Below, in pieces: positions 43,028 through 50,813 of a stretch of 61,731 bases of DNA. Origin of the DNA: Spirochaetales bacterium (GTDB taxonomy: Bacteria > Spirochaetota > Spirochaetia > SZUA-6 > RPPD01). Position numbers and translations under genes: made by a program. Below the pieces are notes generated by a model that worked only from the letters and a program-made list of their open reading frames with translations, was not told the DNA's origin and did not search any database. Every line of letters begins with the position of its first letter. The stretch's first letter is position 1. The stretch covers positions 1-61,731 of the forward strand of contig JAFGGG010000039.1 of assembly GCA_016930675.1 (NCBI GenBank), read 5' to 3'.

Positions 43028-43037
43028 AAGTAAAATT

Positions 43038-43067
43038 ATCATATGTCATGCAGAAAGGTTTTGTCAA
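43038..43067 (-). promoter_or_regulatory. Sigma-70-type promoter of the regulator/kinase operon
   Basis: Minus-strand TTGACA (43067-43062), an 18-base spacer and TATGAT (43043-43038). The start point would fall near 43031, only a few bases before ATG 43027, so the mRNA may be nearly leaderless. Confidence 0.55.
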
Positions 43068-43198
43068 GTAAACCGCGATTATGATGAGTTCGGAGTCGGA
43101 AATATAACCTGTTGCGCAATACGCGTCAGGCAGCGGTAAAGTTTATAATAATTTTCAACGGATAAAAAAACGGTATTCACCACCATTTAAAAACGGCA

Positions 43199-43304
43199 AA
43201 TCGACATACCGCCAGCATAGCTGGTGGTATGTGAGGAGCACCCATAGGGTGCAGGGTGAAAGAAAAAGCCACCGCAATAGGTGGTGGCTTTTTCTGAAGT
43301 GAAT
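43199..43304 (+). repeat. Three-hairpin interspersed element, copy 3
   Basis: Hairpin 1 spans about 43204-43232. Hairpin 2 is GCACCC-ata-GGGTGC, one pair shorter than copy 2 on both arms. Hairpin 3 is AAAAAGCCACC / GGTGGCTTTTT with a 9-base loop, lacking the 34-base loop of copies 1 and 2. The element lies antisense to both neighbours. GGTATTCAC (43172-43180) and GTGAATACC (43299-43307) form a perfect inverted repeat around it. Confidence 0.75.
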
Positions 43305-43332
43305 ACCAAGACGACATTAGGATTAATTTTTT

Positions 43333-44247
43333 CTATTGATACACATAGGTGCGGAAGGTGAAATCCCATGCCTGTTCATATCCGGTCCACAGTGCATAAC
43401 CATCCGGATATATATCCTCTTCATCGTACCAATCATATCCGTTGATTTCCACATCACCTTCAGAAACAATTTCTATGGTATACTGGCTGCCGGCGCTGAC
43501 GGAAACATCATCAAACTCGAAGGTAATCCAGCCGGGCCCCGGAGATTCAAGAATTACGTATTCGGAAGTACCCAACTCCGTGCCTGTAAAGCCGGCTCCG
43601 TCCCGAACCACCAGCCATACTTCGGGATTCAAACCCGGACTGGATGCATTATAACCCAGATGAAGCTCTATTTTTGTAAGCTCGCCGGTCATGCCGGCGG
43701 TAAATACCTGTCCGGTTTCATAATATACCATAGCGGAAATATCTTTAATCTGATCCTGGACCTGGTCGAGCAGTTCTTCCCCGACCGGCGGCTCGGTGGG
43801 TTCATCGGGGAATATGATTTCAATCTCAATATCACCTTCAACATACTCGAGTTGTATGGTTACTGTGGTAACCTGTCCGGCGACAACAAGAGCATCTGCG
43901 CTTCCGGTAAAAATCCTGTTGCTTTCCGCCGCGGCCGGATCCGGAGCATCATAGGCATCCACGGTTACAGTGTAATTACCGGGTGTAAGATTTTCAAAAG
44001 TTATGGTTTCTCCGGGCAGTCCGATCTGACTGCTTTCGAACACTATATCGATTCCGACCAGTGCCACATCATATGATTCCACATCCTCCTGGGTTGCCGC
44101 ACGATTCTGCTGTCCCGGAAGTGATACTCTTACCGCACCCCTGTTATCGGGAAACTCTATTTCCCCGCCATCCGTATACGTGGTGAGCATGTCCGCACAA
44201 CTCAGCATAAAAAGCAACGGTAAAAGAAAGATTAATAATTTTTTCAT
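43333..44247 (-). CDS. Surface lipoprotein with beta-sandwich domains
   Basis: The 304-residue product has a lipoprotein signal (LFMLSC). Residues of about 40-135 resemble a carboxypeptidase-regulatory/DUF4493-like sandwich (FENLTPGNYTVTVDAYDAP, VVAGQVTTVTIQLEYVEGDIEIE). Residues of about 160-304 form a second sandwich (GQVFTAGMTGELTKIELHLGY, PGPGWITFEFDDVSVSAGSQYTIEIVSEG) like choice-of-anchor domains. No catalytic residues are evident. The gene stands alone with a good ribosome site (AGGAG). A binding or structural surface role is likely; the function is unknown. Confidence 0.65.
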   Translation of the reverse strand: MKKLLIFLLPLLFMLSCADMLTTYTDGGEIEFPDNRGAVRVSLPGQQNRAATQEDVESYDVALVGIDIVFESSQIGLPGETITFENLTPGNYTVTVDAYDAPDPAAAESNRIFTGSADALVVAGQVTTVTIQLEYVEGDIEIEIIFPDEPTEPPVGEELLDQVQDQIKDISAMVYYETGQVFTAGMTGELTKIELHLGYNASSPGLNPEVWLVVRDGAGFTGTELGTSEYVILESPGPGWITFEFDDVSVSAGSQYTIEIVSEGDVEINGYDWYDEEDIYPDGYALWTGYEQAWDFTFRTYVYQ

Positions 44248-44449
44248 GAAAAACTCCTTTTCAATAAAAATACTTACATTGATACTGCGTTTTATGGCAG
44301 ATGAAAGTACAACGTACCTTTATATACTAGTTAAATTAAGCACATAACGGCGGTTTCTTCACTCATACTTTAGTATGATTCTTGAATTTTAAGGTTTGTA
44401 TCGGATCAAATTCGAACTATTACGATGGGAATAAACTGCGGTAAATCGA

Positions 44450-45724
44450 CTATTCTCTCTCAAATTTAAGCAGATAAGGAAACTGTCTTAAACAAACATA
44501 CCCTGTTTTGCTTACCGGCACAATCAATCTTTCCACTCGGCGGGCAGGCGAACCCACAAACTCAATTTCACCTAAAAAAGCAGGCCGTGTTCCGTCTGGC
44601 GGAACTTGTCTGGACATAACAGAAATGTTATCCATAGCATCCTCCGCGTTACTGAGCGGGTCAAAATGGAGCGTAAACAGTGTCTTGCCGGTGGATGACA
44701 ACATACCGGCGCGGATTATACGAAAAGCCGGAGTATGACCGTTTTCTTCTTTTATATAGAACTCCTTCTCGCTTGCAATATCATTGAAGTCAATCAATGG
44801 CTTAACATCATTTGTCGCCATATTTATATAATAATACTGTTCAGGAATATACCGCTGCAGTCCTTGACTTTTCATGGCTATGATTAATCCTTTATCATCC
44901 GCAGCCCAGGATAGATCGAAAGGTATCAACGAATGGGCGTCTCCCGCCCACTCCGGAATACACTGCTTTAATTTCTGCATATCCAAAAGCTGCTTGATTT
45001 CCGAAGTCTGCAGATTGATAAGCCAGATCCCGTTTATCGGATCATCAGGTTTAGCATAGCTTATTATGGCAAGATAGCTGCCATTAGAACTGATTTTGGG
45101 CTGCTGAAACAGGGAAAAAGGCGGAAGCACTTCTGTAATATCAACCACGGATTCAGGTTTTCCTTGTCCTTGGGGAGAAATACGACATAGGGTGATAGTC
45201 CACTTTTTTTCCTGAATCTTATTTTTTTCTGAACGAATAAAGTACAGATCGCCGTCTTTTTGATTCCAGGTTGGAAGCCAATCAACTGTAACATCATCAG
45301 CAGCAAATAATCCTCCATCCACTCCGTCATCCGTATGATTTTTAATGACTCCTGTTTCAATATCGAATATCCAGATATCGGGTTCATGGAAAAACTCCAC
45401 ATAATTCTCGGTAACCGCAATATATCTGCTGTCCGGCGACCAGGTAAGATAATGTATACCGCGCGCTAACGAATCGGGCAAGGGATAGCCCTTTTTTACA
45501 TCTTTATCGATCTCATAGAGAATGAACTTTTGTTCTTTACGATTGACCGTAGCAATAAACGTGCCGTCCGGCGACACAATAATATCATCACCGATTTTAG
45601 AATCTAACAAATCATCAACTTTTTTTACCTCTTTCAGCACCCATTTTTCACTAAAAAGCTGAGAATTACACGTACTGATACAAAAAGCAAAAATACAACT
45701 TAAAAAAAGGATTGTCTTACGCAT
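44450..45724 (-). CDS. Exported WD40/TolB-like beta-propeller protein
   Basis: The 424-residue product has a signal peptide, possibly a lipobox (ISTC at about 18-21). The body contains TolB/PD40-type blades with motifs such as VSPDGTFIATVN, LTWSPDSRYIAV, PKISSNGSYLAI and LSWAADDKGLIIA, suggesting six or seven blades. Proteins of this type bind partners rather than catalyse. A GGAG site precedes the ATG by eight bases. The 200 bases downstream hold only a short TCATACT/AGTATGA hairpin. Confidence 0.65.
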   Translation of the reverse strand: MRKTILFLSCIFAFCISTCNSQLFSEKWVLKEVKKVDDLLDSKIGDDIIVSPDGTFIATVNRKEQKFILYEIDKDVKKGYPLPDSLARGIHYLTWSPDSRYIAVTENYVEFFHEPDIWIFDIETGVIKNHTDDGVDGGLFAADDVTVDWLPTWNQKDGDLYFIRSEKNKIQEKKWTITLCRISPQGQGKPESVVDITEVLPPFSLFQQPKISSNGSYLAIISYAKPDDPINGIWLINLQTSEIKQLLDMQKLKQCIPEWAGDAHSLIPFDLSWAADDKGLIIAMKSQGLQRYIPEQYYYINMATNDVKPLIDFNDIASEKEFYIKEENGHTPAFRIIRAGMLSSTGKTLFTLHFDPLSNAEDAMDNISVMSRQVPPDGTRPAFLGEIEFVGSPARRVERLIVPVSKTGYVCLRQFPYLLKFERE

Positions 45725-45816
45725 TATCCATCTCCAATCACATCAATATAAAGGGTTCTAAAAATATATTTTATCTTTAGAACCCAATTTTATCAATTTT
45801 ATACACAAAGCCCTGC

Positions 45817-46512
45817 TTAATCTCTCCGGCTTAATAATCCCAAGCGGATGGCAAAATAAAGCAGCTGGGCAACCGAGGCAATAGCCGCGGCCACGTACGT
45901 CAAGGCCGCGCTGTTCAATACCGCGTTCACACCGCGCTTTTCCTCTTTGGTAATAAATCCCTGTTCCAACAAGAATTTTTTTGCCTTTTTTGAGGCGTTG
46001 AATTCCAGCGGGAGAGTAATAAATTCGAAAACCACCACACCGGCGAACAAGAACACCCCCACGTGAGCCAAGGTCAGGCTTAAGAACATTCCTGCAATAA
46101 TTAACCAGATGGCCGCGTTACTCACAAACGATGCCGGAAGCGCAAGCGCCTGCCAAAAACGCATGATAAACATGCCTTTACTATGCTGGATTGCGTGACC
46201 CGCTTCATGCGCCGCCACTCCTAAAGCGGAAATTGAAGACGAATCAATAACCTTTGATGAGAGTCCAATCTGCTTCTTGCCAGGTGAATAGTGATCCGAG
46301 AGAAAACCTTGTGACGGTACTATGGCCACATCAGTAACTCCATTGTTCTCCAAGATAAGTTTGGCGACTTTGGAAGCGGTAATACCGGATTTAACATTCT
46401 TTTTTGTATATTTGTGAAAATTATATTTCACTAGAAACTGTGCGCCAAGTGAAAGCAGCAGCACCGGAGCCATAATCACGATATACAGTGGATCGATCAT
46501 ATAAAATGTCAC
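45817..46512 (-). CDS. Membrane zinc metallopeptidase, YugP family
   Basis: The 231-residue protein has an N-terminal TM helix, the zinc motif HEAGHAIQH at about residue 96 and three or more C-terminal TM helices. The length, motif position and VAHEAGHAIQ...FNASKKA core match the YugP (COG2738) family. Substrates are unknown; membrane-protein quality control is a plausible role. The GTG start has AAAGGAG seven bases upstream. Confidence 0.88.
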   Translation of the reverse strand: MTFYMIDPLYIVIMAPVLLLSLGAQFLVKYNFHKYTKKNVKSGITASKVAKLILENNGVTDVAIVPSQGFLSDHYSPGKKQIGLSSKVIDSSSISALGVAAHEAGHAIQHSKGMFIMRFWQALALPASFVSNAAIWLIIAGMFLSLTLAHVGVFLFAGVVVFEFITLPLEFNASKKAKKFLLEQGFITKEEKRGVNAVLNSAALTYVAAAIASVAQLLYFAIRLGLLSRRD

Positions 46513-46564
46513 TTATACTCTCCTTTTAAGATAAAAACTGTACAAACCTATGCTGACCTGCGGT

Positions 46565-46999
46565 TTAGAATGTCCACATTACAACGCCCCACAGCATGAG
46601 GTATAAACTGCTTATTATACCGACAAATCCAAGGGGTATTTTAATAACCGCTAATTTTCCCTTTACCTTATCAACCGCTTCTTCTTTCAATAGTTTCCAG
46701 CTTTTGAAAAGATCAATGGATTCGAAAATTCCCAGTAAAATACCGGCCACCAAAGCCGCAATCATTACAATCCCGCTTAAAGGGAATACCTGAAGCAAGA
46801 TCCCTATTCCATCAAGAGTGAGAATAAGATTCCACACCGAAAAAACGATCAGGCCGATACCCACATAACCCTGATAGCTCGATACTTTTTCTATGAGCTC
46901 ACCGGCCTCCTTGTTTTTTTTGGCAATAAGCTCCGCCAAAGCAAAAATTCCTGCCAGTAATAATGCCACCAAAAAAATCCAACCATTCCATGTCCACAT
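46565..46999 (-). CDS. Small four-helix membrane protein
   Basis: The family is not recognised. The 144-residue protein has TM helices at about 7-23, 45-62, 70-92 and 118-140, with a charged loop (SWKLLKEEAVDKVKGK) between helices 3 and 4. It has GGAGG seven bases upstream. It is 52 bases upstream of the YugP gene on the same strand, so they may be cotranscribed. Confidence 0.6.
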   Translation of the reverse strand: MWTWNGWIFLVALLLAGIFALAELIAKKNKEAGELIEKVSSYQGYVGIGLIVFSVWNLILTLDGIGILLQVFPLSGIVMIAALVAGILLGIFESIDLFKSWKLLKEEAVDKVKGKLAVIKIPLGFVGIISSLYLMLWGVVMWTF

Positions 47000-47148
47000 A
47001 GTGGTTCCTCCTTTAATTTAATTGTTTTACGTATTTTAAATGCTAAGCCAAACCTTTCCTTCTGTCAAAGATATTTTATTTGGAACATCTTCCTGGAGCT
47101 ATTATATTAATATTATTATGAAAAATATCAGAAAAATTAAACAGGTAT

Positions 47149-47213
47149 TAAAAAACCACCACTTAGTCGGCATTTTTTTAGCACCACCATAGGTGGTGGC
47201 TTTTTCGGAAAGA
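47149..47213 (+). repeat. Three-hairpin interspersed element, copy 4 (5'-truncated)
   Basis: Only the third hairpin remains: AAAAAACCACCAC with the loop motif TTAGTCGGCA shared with copy 2, and GGTGGTGGCTTTTT with the tail CGGAA. Hairpins 1 and 2 are absent. It lies directly upstream of a decayed outer-membrane-protein gene. Confidence 0.65.
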
Positions 47214-47230
47214 AAATTACAGAAGATAGA

Positions 47231-47542
47231 TTGATGAGGATCTATGAAAAAAAAATCAATCATACTATTACCGGCATTATTCTGCTGGACAACACACCCT
47301 TTGTAAAAGCATCAATTTACTATCTGTATACTCATGCGGATTCATCAGGAACAATCAGCGAATACGCGACTTTCAATGTAATGCCGGAGGCGGATATTAA
47401 CCTGTTTTTAAACAATAACATGGCATTGGCAGCGAGCATTTACTTCTCTTATACAAATAGAACACTCCTTGATTCATCACCGGAATCAGGCTTTGCAAGC
47501 TGGGCATACGGCCTTAGTTTGGGCGCGAATGTTTTCTTATAG
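47231..47542 (+). pseudogene. Outer-membrane beta-barrel gene remnant (internal deletion/frameshift)
   Basis: Two frames each hold part of a protein. ATG 47244 opens MKKKSIILLPALFCWTTHP, a signal peptide, which stops after about 20 codons. The overlapping frame from 47231 continues as a barrel C-terminus: alternating strands, ASIYFSYTNRTLL, WAYGLSLGANVFL and a terminal hydrophobic residue. About 80 barrel residues remain. The signal peptide and the barrel end are out of frame, so an interior segment was probably lost. If instead translated from 47231 it would give a 103-residue protein without a signal. Confidence 0.5.
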
Positions 47543-47595
47543 ATCGTTTACTAGAACTGAATTAATATTGTAGAATATGTTGCAGAGGAATAATC

Positions 47596-48381
47596 ATGGC
47601 TTTTTCCTTTTTAAAACGAAACAGAAAAATAGGCTTAGCCCTGGGTGGCGGCGCGGCCCGCGGTCTCGCTCATATCGGCGTACTTAAAGCTTTGACCGAG
47701 GCCGGCATTCATATCGATTATGTGGCGGGTACAAGCGCCGGAAGCATTATCGGAGCGCTTTACTGCGCCGGGTATACATGGGAAGAAATCAAAGAAATCG
47801 CGAACAACATTAATTGGGGCAAGCTGATCGCTCCCACTGTTCCCATCAAGGGTTTGGTAAAGACCGACAAATTAGAGAAGCTTTTGGAAAAACTGCTTAA
47901 AAAAAAGTCTTTTAACGATCTGGCAATACCCTTTCGGGCGGTAGCCGTAGATATCTCCCGTGGTGAAGAGGTAGTATTACATAAGGGATCGGCGGCCAAA
48001 GCGGTTCAAGCTTCAAGCAGTATTCCCGGCATCTTCGAACCCACGGAATTGGACGGCAGATTGCTTGTCGACGGCGGACTCATGAACAATGTTCCTGCCG
48101 ATACGGTCCGCGATATGGGAGCGGGGATAGTTATCGCGGTCGATTTAAACCATTACTATCCGAAATTGGCTAAGCCCAGAAATATTATTGAAATTATTTA
48201 CTCCAGTCTCTTCATAATTATGAACAACAAATCGAACAAAACAAATAAATTTACGGATTATCTTGTGGCCCCTGATTTAAGCCGCTATAGTTATACCAAC
48301 TTCAAAAATATGAACGAACTCATTCAAAAAGGCGAACAGGCCATGATCGCATATATTCCGCAGATCAAGAAGAAACTGTAA
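47596..48381 (+). CDS. Patatin-like phospholipase, RssA/NTE family
   Basis: The 261-residue protein shows the oxyanion motif LGGGAARGLAHIG, the nucleophile in GTSAGSIIGAL and the catalytic Asp in DGGLMNNVP. Length and order match RssA-type soluble patatins. It should hydrolyse acyl esters of phospholipids or lysophospholipids in the cytoplasm or at the membrane face. GAGGAA lies eight bases before the ATG. The cutA gene follows after 59 bases. Confidence 0.9.
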   Translation: MAFSFLKRNRKIGLALGGGAARGLAHIGVLKALTEAGIHIDYVAGTSAGSIIGALYCAGYTWEEIKEIANNINWGKLIAPTVPIKGLVKTDKLEKLLEKLLKKKSFNDLAIPFRAVAVDISRGEEVVLHKGSAAKAVQASSSIPGIFEPTELDGRLLVDGGLMNNVPADTVRDMGAGIVIAVDLNHYYPKLAKPRNIIEIIYSSLFIIMNNKSNKTNKFTDYLVAPDLSRYSYTNFKNMNELIQKGEQAMIAYIPQIKKKL

Positions 48382-48440
48382 AATAATTCACGGTTTTCTG
48401 CCAAGTTTTTTACTGTACAACTTAAAAAAGGAATAAAACC

Positions 48441-48767
48441 ATGAAAAACAAGCAAAACCAATACGTAATGTGTATTATCTCCACCCCGCAGGATCAGGCG
48501 GAGCGCATTGCCAACGAATTTGTATCGCGAAAGCTGGCCGCCTGCGCGCAGATTATAAATCCCATTCACAGCATCTACTGGTGGCGGGGAAAGATAGAAC
48601 ACGACAAAGAAGCGCTTATTTTATTGAAAACAGTGGCAGAGCTCATAGAAAAACTGAAACAAACTCTGAAAGCTGTCCACCCCTATGAAGTACCTGAGTT
48701 TATTGTAATTCCAATTCAGGACGGATACACACCGTATCTTTCCTGGATCGGTGATTCACTACTCTAA
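48441..48767 (+). CDS. cutA: CutA1-like divalent cation tolerance protein
   Basis: The 108-residue protein is a complete CutA1. It has [45 protein letters not shown] and [13 protein letters not shown]. CutA1 forms trimers of PII-like fold and is linked to metal tolerance, though its exact function is unsettled. It overlaps the convergent msrA gene by nine bases. Confidence 0.93.
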   Translation: MKNKQNQYVMCIISTPQDQAERIANEFVSRKLAACAQIINPIHSIYWWRGKIEHDKEALILLKTVAELIEKLKQTLKAVHPYEVPEFIVIPIQDGYTPYLSWIGDSLL

Positions 48768-49421
48768 TCCCAATTTTTTTAACTTGGGATGGATTACAAA
48801 GATACAATATCCTTGTCCGCGGTTGTTATCATAATAATCCTGATGATACTCTTCCGCAGGATAAAAATCAGTCAATGGAACAATCTCGGTAACAATGGGC
48901 TGTGTGAGTTTTAACTTTTCCGAAGCCTTGGCTTTTGACTGTTCAGCCAGTTTTTTTTGTTCCTCGTTTGTATAGAGTATAATAGAGCGATACTGCGGAC
49001 CTACATCATTGCCCTGCCTGTTACGTGTGGTGGGATCGTGAGCCAGCCAAAAGATATCCAGAAGCTCACTATAGGTAATAAGTGAACTATCATATGTTAT
49101 CTCTACTACTTCCGCGTGACCCGTGGTACCGCTGCACACCTCCTTGTAAGAAGGATTTTCCACTTTGCCTCCGGCATACCCTGAATGTACTTCCACGACT
49201 CCCTCAACTCTTTCAAATACCGCTTCCAAACACCAAAAACATCCTCCTCCCAACACGGCAATTTCTAAGTTGTTATTTTCTCCATCGCTCATAACATACT
49301 CCTTTTTTGATTCTGCGGTTGGCTTGGACGAATCGGCCCCGCTTTGATTCATTATGAAAAACAGCACAATCACAGCCACACACAATGGGGCAAGATACAT
49401 ATAAAATGCTTTTCTTTTCAT
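48759..49421 (-). CDS. msrA: Peptide methionine sulfoxide reductase A, membrane-anchored
   Basis: The start is ATG 49421 (GAGG upstream, then a hydrophobic segment); an earlier in-frame ATG at 49496 adds a second unlikely hydrophobic stretch. The 220-residue protein has an N-terminal anchor or signal (about 8-24), a Ser/Lys linker and the MsrA domain with catalytic Cys in [20 protein letters not shown] and YHQDYYDNN. It reduces methionine-S-sulfoxide in exported proteins. A Cys near the C-terminus (GQGYC) may take part in recycling. Confidence 0.92.
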   Translation of the reverse strand: MKRKAFYMYLAPLCVAVIVLFFIMNQSGADSSKPTAESKKEYVMSDGENNNLEIAVLGGGCFWCLEAVFERVEGVVEVHSGYAGGKVENPSYKEVCSGTTGHAEVVEITYDSSLITYSELLDIFWLAHDPTTRNRQGNDVGPQYRSIILYTNEEQKKLAEQSKAKASEKLKLTQPIVTEIVPLTDFYPAEEYHQDYYDNNRGQGYCIFVIHPKLKKLGLE

Positions 49422-49530
49422 GCTCACTTCCTCTATATTAAAAATAGCAAGAGAAGAGCATAAAGTAAATATGAAAATAGATATATATGCCTTCACCTAT
49501 GTTTTTGGACCGGCATTTATGACGGGAACC

Positions 49531-49568
49531 GTTACAATTTGTTACACTTATGAAAAAACTCTGTTACA
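49531..49568 (+). promoter_or_regulatory. GTTACA direct repeats upstream of the Spy-like gene
   Basis: Three GTTACA copies lie at 49531, 49541 and 49563, that is 10 and 22 bases apart, close to one and two helical turns. Tandem half-sites of this phasing are typical for OmpR/CpxR-family regulators. One is encoded two genes downstream, so auto-regulation is likely. Confidence 0.55.
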
Positions 49569-49616
49569 AGTAGGAATTATATTGAAATCAACATACTAAA
49601 GCTTAGGAGGTTTAGA

Positions 49617-50081
49617 ATGAAGAAAAAAGCACTTACAATAACGGCTTTTATTGCCATGGGTGTCCTATTGACCGCCCTCACCGGCTGCAGAGGTCACGGG
49701 CCTCATCGCGGTTCCCCTGAAAAAAGGGCGGAATTCATGATCAACAGATTGAAGGCCGAACTTGATCTCTCCGAACAACAGGTCCAACTTCTTAATGATA
49801 TTCATAAGGATATTCGATCAAAAATGGAAGAGAACAGACCCCAGCGAGAACAGCATTTTGAACTGCTTAAAGAGCAGATACTGGCCGACAGTCTGGACAC
49901 AGCAGAGATCAAGCGGTATATGGACGCGCAGCAGAACAAGCACAGAGAAATGCGTGATTATGTTTTACAACAGATCAAGCGCTTTCATGATACCCTGACA
50001 TCAGAGCAGAAGCAGAAACTCGTGTCTTTGCTTGAGGAATTTAAGGGTGCGTGGTACAATCACCATGGCGGAAAATTTTAA
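49617..50081 (+). CDS. Spy/CpxP-like periplasmic lipoprotein
   Basis: The 154-residue product has a signal with the lipobox-like LTGC and then a His/Pro/Arg-rich stretch. The helical body carries LDLSEQQVQLLNDIHKDI and LTSEQKQKLVSLLEEF, the LTxxQ repeats of the Spy/CpxP family. Such proteins are periplasmic chaperones or damping inhibitors of the neighbouring sensor kinase. The response regulator gene starts 11 bases later. AGGAGG lies six bases before the ATG. Confidence 0.8.
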   Translation: MKKKALTITAFIAMGVLLTALTGCRGHGPHRGSPEKRAEFMINRLKAELDLSEQQVQLLNDIHKDIRSKMEENRPQREQHFELLKEQILADSLDTAEIKRYMDAQQNKHREMRDYVLQQIKRFHDTLTSEQKQKLVSLLEEFKGAWYNHHGGKF

Positions 50082-50091
50082 TTAACAGCAT

Positions 50092-50784
50092 ATGAAACGG
50101 GAAGTTCTTATAATTGACGATGATAAAAAGCTGAATGCTCTGCTCACGGATTATTTTGAAAAATTTAATTTCAGGGCAAGAAGTGTGGTCGATCCGGAGG
50201 AAGCGCTGCGGCTGCTTTCTCTGGAGCTTCCCGATATCATCATTCTGGATATCATGCTTCCCAAAATGGACGGGTTCCAGGTACTTAAAAAAATCCGGCA
50301 GAAGTATCCGGTGCCGGTGATCATGCTTACCGCACGGGAAGAGGTCAGCGACAGGGTGATGGGACTGGAATTAGGGGCGGACGATTACCTGCCCAAACCT
50401 TTCGAACCCAGAGAACTGGTAGCGCGCATGGAATCGGTTTTAAGACGCGCATCGCATAATCACCCCAATGAAACCATTACCATCGGCCGGCTTACGATCG
50501 ACAACAACACAAGAACCGCCTCTCTAAACGGGAAAGATCTTCTGCTTACCTCACTTGAGTACTCACTTCTCAACCTTTTTGTCATGCATCCCGGCAGGGT
50601 TTTTTCCCGGGACCACATTATGGCCAATATGCGAGGTGAAGACTGGAGCGCGTTCGACCGCTCCATAGACGTGCTGTTAAGCAGACTCCGCCAAAAACTG
50701 GGTGACGATCCTAAAAATCCGCAGTTTATAAAAACAATTTGGGGTTCCGGTTATATGTTTATCAGCAACAATTCTAAGGTTTAA
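50092..50784 (+). CDS. OmpR/CpxR-family response regulator
   Basis: The 230-residue protein has a receiver (IDDDKKLN, phospho-Asp in IILDIMLPK, Thr in MLTAREE, Lys in LPKPFEP) and a winged-helix DNA-binding domain (TSLEYSLLNLFVMHPGRVFSRDHI, RSIDVLLSRLRQKLG, IKTIWGSGYMF). It sits between the Spy-like gene and its kinase, the usual cpxP-R-A order. The GTTACA repeats upstream are its probable target. Confidence 0.93.
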   Translation: MKREVLIIDDDKKLNALLTDYFEKFNFRARSVVDPEEALRLLSLELPDIIILDIMLPKMDGFQVLKKIRQKYPVPVIMLTAREEVSDRVMGLELGADDYLPKPFEPRELVARMESVLRRASHNHPNETITIGRLTIDNNTRTASLNGKDLLLTSLEYSLLNLFVMHPGRVFSRDHIMANMRGEDWSAFDRSIDVLLSRLRQKLGDDPKNPQFIKTIWGSGYMFISNNSKV

Positions 50785-50813
50785 ACCTTAAAATCATTGA
50801 TTGGAGAAAGCAA

